From Enterococcus crotali (GTDB lineage: Bacteria; Bacillota; Bacilli; Lactobacillales; Enterococcaceae): 64,000 nucleotides of DNA. Below are positions 57,224 to 64,000 of the stretch, piece after piece. The position numbers and the translations under genes were made by a program. The notes beneath the pieces are model-generated. The model did not search any database. It saw nothing but the letters and a program-made list of their open reading frames with translations, and was not told the DNA's origin. The DNA is taken from assembly GCF_000633635.1 (NCBI RefSeq), contig NZ_AYPQ01000001.1, positions 592,820 through 656,819 on the forward strand, in the 5' to 3' direction. How positions within the stretch are numbered: position 1 is the stretch's first letter; each line of letters starts with the position of its first letter.

Positions 57224-58190
57224 TATTCTAATTTTTATTATCGTTTTGGTTTTAATTTTGGTACTTGTCTCAAAAATGGTGATCATTGTTCAACAAGGTG
57301 AGGTCAAAATCGTCGAAAGCTTTGGAAAATATGTCAAAACGATCGATCCAGGTCTTCACTTCTTGATTCCGGTATTATACAAAGTAAGAGGTCGTGTTTC
57401 CTTAAAACAAACGCCGTTAGAGATTGAGTCTCAAAGTGTGATCACTCGTGATAATGTAATTGTAGAAGTTGATGAAGCAATTAAATATCATGTGACGGAT
57501 GTTCGGGCATTTGTGTATGATAACGAAGACTCAGTTACATCGATGATACAAGACTGTCAGTCAAATTTACGTGGAATCATTGGTAAAATGGACTTAAATG
57601 AAGTTCTTAACGGTACAGAAGAGATCAATGTAAGTTTGTTTGAAAGTGTAAAAGATATTACAGCTGGATATGGGTTGTCTATTGATCGAATCAATATTGG
57701 AGAAATTTCTGTTTCAGATGAAATTGTCAACTCAATGAACAAACTGATCACTGCAAGTCGGGATAAAGAATCAACGATCACGATTTCAGAAGGTAGAAAA
57801 CAATCGATTATTTTAGATTCAGAGGCCAATGCTTCACAAATGCAAATTGATGCTGAAGCAAGAGCCAAACAAACGAAAATCGATGCAGAGGCTCGGGCAC
57901 AACGTACAAAAATCGATGCGGATGCAGAAGCAGAAAGAATCCGTATTACAACAGAAGCAGAAAGACAACGGATTTTAGCCTTGAATCAAGCGATCAAAGA
58001 TAGTGATTTAAACGAGCAAGCTTTAGCTTATTTAGGGATAGAAGCCTTTAAACAAGTTGTTAGAAGTGAGACAAACACAGTTATCTTACCAAGTAACATG
58101 ACAGAACTTGGGAATATCCCGGTTGCAAAAGAGCTGTGGACCGCGAAAGAGACTAAGAACCAAGTCAATCATTCCCACGGGGAAGAATAG
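57210..58190 (+). CDS. SPFH/stomatin-like membrane protein (slipin/flotillin group)
   Basis: A 326-residue protein with one N-terminal membrane helix (about 1-25), the SPFH domain (about 25-190: GEVKIVESFGKYVKTIDPGLHFLIP; VITRDNVIVEVDEAIKYHV) and a C-terminal coiled coil built of 11-residue repeats (KIDAEARAKQT, KIDAEARAQRT, KIDADAEAER). Such proteins form membrane scaffolds. It starts at TTG 57210, since a TGA lies three codons upstream in frame; expression probably depends on translation of the overlapping small gene. Confidence 0.9.
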   Translation: MIILNILIFIIVLVLILVLVSKMVIIVQQGEVKIVESFGKYVKTIDPGLHFLIPVLYKVRGRVSLKQTPLEIESQSVITRDNVIVEVDEAIKYHVTDVRAFVYDNEDSVTSMIQDCQSNLRGIIGKMDLNEVLNGTEEINVSLFESVKDITAGYGLSIDRINIGEISVSDEIVNSMNKLITASRDKESTITISEGRKQSIILDSEANASQMQIDAEARAKQTKIDAEARAQRTKIDADAEAERIRITTEAERQRILALNQAIKDSDLNEQALAYLGIEAFKQVVRSETNTVILPSNMTELGNIPVAKELWTAKETKNQVNHSHGEE

Positions 58191-58194
58191 CGAG

Positions 58195-58238
58195 TAAACA
58201 AACGAAGAAAACAACGAGCTGTTTTCTTCGTTTGTTTA
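58195..58238. terminator. very strong terminator after the SPFH gene
   Basis: A perfect 19-bp stem: TAAACAAACGAAGAAAACA (58195-58213) with its exact complement at 58220-58238 and a 6-base loop. Confidence 0.85.
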
Positions 58239-58321
58239 TCGGAATATAGGTTACCATATACATATTATGTAAACTAATTTGTGCGAATTCCAACATTCAT
58301 GAAAATTAAAGTGCAATTTAC

Positions 58322-58405
58322 TTGAAAATTGTGCTTAGTATGATACAATGAAACATGTGTAATTGTGTCTTTTAAAAATCGCGCTGAAGATTTCAGTGCT
58401 TTTTT
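58322..58405 (+). promoter_or_regulatory. dnaG-rpoD promoter and leader terminator (possible attenuator)
   Basis: TTGAAA (58322-58327), a 16-bp spacer and extended -10 TGATACAAT (TACAAT at 58344-58349). About 30 bases downstream, GCGCTGAA (58381-58388) pairs with TTCAGTGC (58392-58399), followed by six T (58400-58405). It lies between the promoter and dnaG, so it can end most transcripts early. Confidence 0.6.
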
Positions 58406-58456
58406 ACTGACTGATCACGTGAATTAGCGTTTCGCTATTTTTAGGAGGTGAGAACA

Positions 58457-60363
58457 GTGGCACAAAGAATTCCTCAAGAAGTGATAGAGGAAGTAAGACA
58501 ACGTACAAATATCGTTGATGTCGTTGGACAATATGTTCAATTGAAAAAATCCGGTAAGAATTATATGGGTTTATGTCCGTTTCATGAAGAACGTTCCCCT
58601 TCATTTTCAGTAGCAGAAGACAAACAAATTTTTCATTGTTTTGGCTGTGGAAAAGGCGGAACCGTTTTTAATTTTTTGCAGGAAATAGAAGGAATCAATT
58701 TCCCGGAATCCGTAAGAAGAGTGGCTGAATTAGAGCAGATCCCAGTAAATATCGATTGGGTCAATACAATGGAGTCTGATTCGACGGAAAACTTGCAAAA
58801 TCGTAAATTGATCGAACTGCACAAAAAAGCAGCAGACTTATATCATCATGTGTTGATGAATACTCAAATCGGCGAGCCAGCTTTAAATTATTTGCTCGAG
58901 CGTGGTTTAACAAAGGAACTTATTGAGACGTTTAAAATCGGATTTGCTCCTCAGAAACGGGACTTTTTGAGCCAAGTTTTCCAAAATGAAGAGGTAGCTG
59001 AAGCGTTATCTAAAGAGTCTGGGCTCTTTATCCAAAGAGACAATGGCGAGTTTTTAGATCGCTTTTATCAGCGTGTTATGTTTCCAATCAATGATGATCG
59101 TGGAAATGTGATTGCTTTTTCAGGAAGATTACTCAAAACAGAAGATTTTCCGGGTGATGATATGCCGAAATATCTAAACAGTCCGGAAACAGTCTTGTTT
59201 AATAAAAGAGAGACATTATTTAACTTCGATAAAGCGCGTAAAGAAATCCGCAAAGAAAACACTGTATTTTTGTTTGAAGGTTTTATGGATGTGATCGCTG
59301 CTTGGCAGGCAGGTATTACCAGTGGTGTTGCCTCAATGGGAACGAGTTTGACAAATGAGCAGATCCGTAAGCTTGAACGAGTAGCAAAAGAACTTGTGGT
59401 TTGTTATGACGGTGATACTGCGGGTGTCGAAGCAACCAATCGAGCCATTACACTGCTAGGCGAGCATAGTCGTTTTCAATTAAGTATCGTTAGTATTCCA
59501 GAAAAACTGGATCCAGATGAATATTTACGAAAGTATGGGAATGAATCATTTCGTGAATTAGCGCTGCATGGTCGAGAAACGGTTTTTAGTTTTAAAATGC
59601 AGTACCATCGTTTAACGAGAAATATGAACAATGAAAAAGAACAGCTTGATTATGTGAATGAGCTGTTACAAGAATTAAGCTTTGTACAATCACCTTTAGA
59701 GCGTGATCGTTACTTGAATCAGTTAGCTAAAGAATTTCAGCTATCCTTCCAATCTTTAGAAGAGCAGCTAAAACAGCTTGAAACACAACAACGTTCTGCT
59801 AAAAGACGTGAAAGACAGCCGCAAGTGTCACCTCCGCCTCAAGCTATGAAATAGAGAATATGCAAGAGCCGCCAGAAATGCTTGAACAAACGGTCATCCC
59901 ATCTGTTCAAAATAAATTGCCATTGACTCAAGTAGAAAAAGCTGAACGGACGCTATTATATCGTTTGATGAATGAGCAAAGTGTGCGTAATCAGTTGATC
60001 CAGTTACCAGACTTCAGTTTTGCCCATGATCAATATCAAGAACTCTATTTGTTGTTGGATAGTTATATGAGTATCCATTCTGATTTTCTGCTTGCTGATT
60101 TTATTGATTATCTAAAAGATGCTGCAATCAAAAAATTAGCGATCGACATTTCTTTACAGACGATTTCAGAGGAAAGTTCTGAACGGGAAATTGCAGATGT
60201 GATAAGGGTGATCCAAAATTCCAGTTTGGAAGATCAGCTTAAGGAAAAACAATTGCAAAAAAAAGAAGCAGAGCGTCTTGGGAATAAACAGTTGGTTGAT
60301 GAATTAGCGATCGAAGTTGTCAATTTAGTAAAACAATTGCAAAAAAGTCGTACAGCGTCTTAA
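58457..60363 (+). CDS. dnaG: DNA primase (frameshift)
   Basis: Synthesises RNA primers at the replication fork. It has the CHC2 zinc finger (CPFHEERSPSFSV...FHCFGCGKGG, about 37-65), the RNAP catalytic core with TOPRIM (FLFEGFMDVIAAWQAGI, then CYDGDTAGVEA), and a C-terminal DnaB-interaction domain. GTG 58457 follows AGGAGGTG; GTG 58448 lies inside that site. The frame breaks at 59849-59851 (AAA for an expected AAAA), just after the core. One base restores about 635 residues. Since dnaG is essential, the break is probably a sequence error. Confidence 0.93.
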
Positions 60364-60438
60364 AAAACTCTTTAGACAACGTATCAGACTATTATTTATA
60401 TATTTAACCGAATGGAAAAATGAAGGGGGCCTTCTTTC

Positions 60439-61545
60439 ATGGAAAAAGAAACAGAAAAAAAATATGCAGCTGCATTGGCAGCCTTTATCAAAGAGAGCAA
60501 ACCGAAAGGCAATGTTCTTTATGATGATCTAACAAACAAATTAGCAACGCCATTTACATTGAATGCTGATGAAATGGAAAAATTAATCCAAAAAGTCGAA
60601 GATGCTGGAATCAGCGTTGTTGATGAAAATGGTGATCCAAGTGAACATAGTCTTAAAAAAGACGCAAAAGTTGCTGAAAAAGCCCAAATGGAAGATTTAT
60701 CTGCCCCGACTGGTGTTAAAATCAATGATCCTGTCCGTATGTATTTAAAAGAAATCGGACGTGTTCAATTATTAACTGCAGCAGAAGAAGTAGAATTAGC
60801 CTTAAAAATCGAAGAAGGCGATCAAGAAGCAAAACAACGTTTAGCAGAAGCTAACTTACGTTTGGTTGTTTCGATTGCGAAACGTTATGTGGGACGCGGT
60901 ATGCAATTCCTTGATTTGATCCAAGAAGGAAATATGGGTCTAATGAAAGCTGTTGAGAAATTTGATTATCGTAAAGGCTTTAAGTTTTCAACTTATGCCA
61001 CGTGGTGGATTCGTCAAGCAATCACACGTGCGATCGCTGACCAAGCTAGAACCATTCGGATTCCGGTACACATGGTTGAAACAATCAATAAATTGATCCG
61101 TATTCAACGTCAATTACTGCAAGATTTAGGTCGGGAACCAACGCCTGAAGAAATCGGTGCAGAAATGGACTTACCAACTGAAAAAGTGCGTGAAATCTTG
61201 AAGATTGCTCAAGAACCAGTTTCATTGGAAACACCGATTGGTGAAGAAGATGATTCTCATCTTGGTGACTTTATTGAAGACCAAGATGCCACAAGTCCTG
61301 CTGAACATGCAGCATACGAGCTGTTGAAAGAGCAATTAGAAGATGTCCTTGATACATTAACGGATCGCGAAGAAAATGTTTTACGTTTACGTTTTGGTTT
61401 AGATGATGGACGTACACGTACATTAGAAGAAGTTGGAAAAGTGTTTGGTGTAACGCGTGAACGGATTCGTCAAATCGAAGCCAAAGCATTACGTAAATTA
61501 CGCCACCCTTCTCGTTCTAAACAATTAAAAGACTTTCTAGAATAA
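60439..61545 (+). CDS. rpoD: RNA polymerase primary sigma factor (SigA)
   Basis: Housekeeping sigma-70 (368 residues). Region 1.1 lies at the N-terminus, region 1.2 at [14 protein letters not shown], regions 2.1-2.4 at [20 protein letters not shown] through [20 protein letters not shown], region 3 at [14 protein letters not shown], and the region 4.2 helix-turn-helix at [20 protein letters not shown]. It follows dnaG by 75 bp without an evident terminator, the usual macromolecular-synthesis operon. An AAGGGGG site precedes the ATG. Confidence 0.98.
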   Translation: MEKETEKKYAAALAAFIKESKPKGNVLYDDLTNKLATPFTLNADEMEKLIQKVEDAGISVVDENGDPSEHSLKKDAKVAEKAQMEDLSAPTGVKINDPVRMYLKEIGRVQLLTAAEEVELALKIEEGDQEAKQRLAEANLRLVVSIAKRYVGRGMQFLDLIQEGNMGLMKAVEKFDYRKGFKFSTYATWWIRQAITRAIADQARTIRIPVHMVETINKLIRIQRQLLQDLGREPTPEEIGAEMDLPTEKVREILKIAQEPVSLETPIGEEDDSHLGDFIEDQDATSPAEHAAYELLKEQLEDVLDTLTDREENVLRLRFGLDDGRTRTLEEVGKVFGVTRERIRQIEAKALRKLRHPSRSKQLKDFLE

Positions 61546-61566
61546 GAAGTTTTTCTTGAAAAATTT

Positions 61567-61607
61567 GAACAGCTCTTTTCGATTTCTTTCGGAAGGGGCT
61601 GTTTTTA
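61567..61607 (+). terminator. terminator after rpoD
   Basis: AACAGCTCTTTTCG and CGGAAGGGGCTGTT pair with two bulges; TTTTT follows. Confidence 0.75.
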
Positions 61608-61703
61608 ACAATCGTAACAAAAAAGTTATAGACTACATATTGGAAGAAACACGATTTTATGGTAGATTAGATTTACGAATGAGTAGAATGTGAGGCGGAA
61701 TGA

Positions 61704-63722
61704 ATGACGAAACAATGTCCGAATTGCGGAACTGAAATAGATAATGATGAAGATGTATGTCCAAAATGCGGCTATTCTTTTAAAGAAGATCTTAAAGAAG
61801 AGGAAACAGCCCACAAAGAACTGAGTGAAAAGAAGGAGACTAGCGAAAAAGAAGAGTCGACTTCCAACTTTTTAAATAAAGATCAAAACGAAAATATCGA
61901 ATGGTCTGAATTAAAGGATATGAGCATAGGTCATGTAATGACAATGTTTAATGAACAACAACCAGAAGAAAAAATAACTGATAAATCAGAGAAAGAACAA
62001 AAAAAACAAGCAGATACAAAAGTCGACCCAGAAGCTAACGAAGCTGAACAGCTTAAAACAGAGGCCGTTCCACCAACTGAGAAGACTGATGAGCTAGTGA
62101 ATACTGCTGCGCTGGATCAATATATTAATGAACATAAAAATGATAAACTAAACTCAGAAAATTCCACTAAAGTTGAACAAGAAACAACGAAACTAGGGCA
62201 ATCGACGGAAGAAAAACAACAAAATACTGAGCAAGTTTTAACTACTGGTGATCATTCAGAATTAGAAGATAAAGAACATGATGAAGCGAAGCCGAATGAA
62301 TCAGAACATAATTCATTAACCCCTGCGGATAACGACCTAAATCAAGAGGAAAAAAAGGAATCGACAGAAGATATTACAAAATTTACTAAACCAGAAGAAA
62401 TAGTCGAAGAAGCCAAAACAATTGGTCCTAAGGCACTGCCAAAAAGCACAGCTTCAGAAATCTCATCTAAAAGTAAAAAACCGGATGAAATCGAGATGGA
62501 TGCTGCACCTATTTTCTTTAAAGATGGTGAAGAAGAGACTGGCTCGACAGATCCATTTGAAAAAACGGTTAAGGGAGATCCATCGCCAAAAGTGTCAAAA
62601 AGCGAAACTTCTTCTAGCAAACCAGCAGGGAAAAATTATAAAAAAATGTCACTCATTTTAGCTGCGGTCGTTGTACTTGCTGGTGGTTCTTGGTATGCTT
62701 ACAGCCAAACACAAAATAAAACTGCCACTGGCGGTCAAGTAACGCAACAGCAGGAAAAGCTAGCAGAACAAACAGAAAAAGAGTTAAATAGTTATTTTAC
62801 GGATGATAAACAACTATTTCTTAAGCCAGAAATGGTGAGCGTCAGTCCTCAAAAGATCAAAGAAACTCTTGACACACTTAAAGAGGATTCAAAATATAAA
62901 AATTTAGAAGCTGTTTATAAAAAAGTAGTGGATAAACAAACCGCGATCACAAGCGTCAATGAATTGTTTGCTCAACCAATTATTGACGGCAATAAACTAA
63001 ATGATGCTGCGATTAAAGCGGATAAAAAAATTGATCTTGCCAAACGCGAAGAAAAAGATGCGTTTGACAAATTGCTAAATCAAGCAACTGATCAAGCAAC
63101 TAGTCAATATGATCAACTGCAAAAAGCAAAAGCTGCAGTGGCTGTTTTTTATAAAGAGAATGAATTAACAGAAGCGTTAAACAGAGAGAATTATGCAGCA
63201 GCAAAAACAGAAGTAGATCAGGTTAAAAGTGATTCTTTGCGTAAACCACTAACTGATGTATTGACCAAAGCTGATAAAGCGTTAACCGATGCAGAAGCAG
63301 TTGCAGCTTCACAACAAACTAACTCTGCTCAAACGCCGGTTCAACCAAATGAAACTCAAACGGCTGTCGATCAAAATAACAACGCACAGACGACCAATGG
63401 TATACAGCCGGATTCCAATACGTTTTCTGCACCAAACGCAGAGGGTGTTTATACTGCACCAGTATATTCTGTTGATGAAAATGATGTTAGTGATATGAGT
63501 AATCCTGCATGGAGTTGGGCTCCAGGGGTTCAAGAGAAAGTCATTGCGACCTGTATTGAACGCGGATATATTACAGCTGGCGGGTATTCGTTGCAACCAG
63601 CGAGAATCATTAACGGGGAAGGCTATTACAATCTGTATGGATCAGACAATCAGTATTTAGTCACGATCAATGCAAAAACTGGTTGGTTTAAAGGAAACGC
63701 GTCAAGAAATGCCGGTAGATGA
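61704..63722 (+). CDS. zinc-ribbon single-pass membrane protein
   Basis: A 672-residue protein, not of known function. An N-terminal zinc ribbon (CPNCGTEIDNDEDVCPKCG, residues 5-23) is followed by a long acidic, Lys/Glu/Thr-rich low-complexity region (about 30-300), a basic-flanked membrane helix (SLILAAVVVLAGGSWYAY, about 316-333), a helical extracellular region with TcaA/YvbJ-like layout, a Gln/Asn/Thr linker (about 535-580) and a compact C-terminal domain (WSWAPGVQEKVIATCIERGY...). Promoter boxes TTGGAA (61640-61645) and TAGATT (61663-61668), 17 bp apart, lie upstream. GAGGCGG precedes the ATG. Confidence 0.8.
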   Translation: MTKQCPNCGTEIDNDEDVCPKCGYSFKEDLKEEETAHKELSEKKETSEKEESTSNFLNKDQNENIEWSELKDMSIGHVMTMFNEQQPEEKITDKSEKEQKKQADTKVDPEANEAEQLKTEAVPPTEKTDELVNTAALDQYINEHKNDKLNSENSTKVEQETTKLGQSTEEKQQNTEQVLTTGDHSELEDKEHDEAKPNESEHNSLTPADNDLNQEEKKESTEDITKFTKPEEIVEEAKTIGPKALPKSTASEISSKSKKPDEIEMDAAPIFFKDGEEETGSTDPFEKTVKGDPSPKVSKSETSSSKPAGKNYKKMSLILAAVVVLAGGSWYAYSQTQNKTATGGQVTQQQEKLAEQTEKELNSYFTDDKQLFLKPEMVSVSPQKIKETLDTLKEDSKYKNLEAVYKKVVDKQTAITSVNELFAQPIIDGNKLNDAAIKADKKIDLAKREEKDAFDKLLNQATDQATSQYDQLQKAKAAVAVFYKENELTEALNRENYAAAKTEVDQVKSDSLRKPLTDVLTKADKALTDAEAVAASQQTNSAQTPVQPNETQTAVDQNNNAQTTNGIQPDSNTFSAPNAEGVYTAPVYSVDENDVSDMSNPAWSWAPGVQEKVIATCIERGYITAGGYSLQPARIINGEGYYNLYGSDNQYLVTINAKTGWFKGNASRNAGR

Positions 63723-63836
63723 TTTTATTTGATTGAAAATAAAAAATGAAGGTATCGATACAGTGGAGCAGAATGTTTCACTTCAAGAGATGAGGAGAAA
63801 TCGCTTTTGCCCCTGTTATTGATTTAAATTATAGGA

Positions 63837-63873
63837 GAGTGGGATGTGACTTATGCAAAGTTGTGTCCCACTC
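63837..63873. terminator. hairpin of the GAGTGGGA family
   Basis: GAGTGGGATGTGACTT (63837-63852) with AAGTTGTGTCCCACTC (63858-63873); closely related to the hairpins at 15820 and 50092. No strong T-run follows on the plus strand. Confidence 0.6.
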
Positions 63874-63959
63874 TTGATCCGCTTAAATGTAGTAATGTCA
63901 GTGGAATCATTCAAGCAAAACGATCAATGACGATTGATTTAGCACAAGGAGAATCAGGT

Positions 63960-64000
63960 ATGGAAAAAAGAGAATATTTAACCTTTAGAGAAGGTGTTAG
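63960..64000 (+). CDS. start of an unidentified gene, cut by the window edge
   Basis: ATG 63960 is preceded by AAGGAGA at 63947-63953 and opens MEKREYLTFREGV before the window ends. Thirteen residues are too few to identify it. Confidence 0.5.
   Translation, partial: MEKREYLTFREGV

Noticed and set aside
57830-57960. Regular 33-base repeats that might be a CRISPR-like array
   Set aside because: They are the DNA of 11-residue coiled-coil repeats in the SPFH protein; there are no unique spacers.

Overview
The window is a 64 kb piece of chromosome from a low-GC Gram-positive coccus, almost certainly an Enterococcus related to, but distinct from, E. faecalis. The grounds are a phenylalanine T-box in front of pheST, a fused RNase PH/RdgB gene, the N-acetyl branch of lysine/DAP synthesis (dapH, dapL), an EF1143-type dNTPase, rpoE (delta), and a dnaG-rpoD pair preceded by a CtpE-like P-type ATPase and an SPFH protein. 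There are no rRNA or tRNA genes, CRISPR arrays, transposases or phage genes.

Layout. 0-4.2 kb: the 3' part of addA and an HxlR regulator. 4.2-8 kb: T-box and pheS-pheT. 8-11 kb (minus strand): a four-gene polar amino-acid ABC importer. 11.4-15.8 kb: murI, rph-rdgB fusion, a YfcE-type phosphodiesterase, cbpB and dapH. 15.9-20.2 kb: a YknXYZ/MacAB-like export system, a MarR regulator and a flavodoxin, lying between dapH and dapL (20.3-21.4 kb). 21.4-28.5 kb: mscS, ilvE, a lipoprotein, a glucosaminidase, aldo/keto reductase, gamma-glutamyl hydrolase, glyoxalase and Nudix genes. 28.5-35.4 kb: a PTS catabolic operon of unknown substrate. 35.7-39.2 kb (minus): HAD phosphatase, dNTPase, octanoyl/lipoyl transferase and a zinc-ribbon protein. 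39.4-42.4 kb: an E1 alpha/beta 2-oxoacid (acetoin-type) dehydrogenase pair with a SorC regulator but no E2 or E3. 42.5-46.8 kb: DUF1934, rpoE, and a PRD antiterminator with a glucose-family EIICBA. 47-49 kb: two small unknown genes behind a structured leader, then a free-standing, divergent EF-Tu. 49.2-54.5 kb: phzF, mprF with an alpha/beta hydrolase, and a lysozyme-like protein. 54.6-64 kb: P-type ATPase, a small OB-fold-like protein plus SPFH protein, dnaG, rpoD, a zinc-ribbon membrane protein, and the first codons of one further gene.

The locus most likely to be undescribed is 28.5-35.4 kb. Ascorbate-family EIIA, EIIB and EIIC are followed by a KdsD/GutQ-like SIS protein, a DapA/NanA-family aldolase, a KDPG-aldolase-family protein and a PRD/EIIB/EIIA regulator. 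A Gram-positive that makes no LPS but pairs an arabinose-5-phosphate-isomerase-like protein with pyruvate aldolases suggests catabolism of a 3-deoxy-ulosonic acid such as KDO. This is a hypothesis.

A caution on quality: nine places in seven genes (rph-rdgB three times, dapH, PTS EIIC, SIS, mprF, P-ATPase, dnaG) each lack one base, eight of them in or beside short homopolymer runs. As dnaG is essential, these look like sequencing or assembly deletions, so the genes are listed here at full length as CDS with the frameshift noted.
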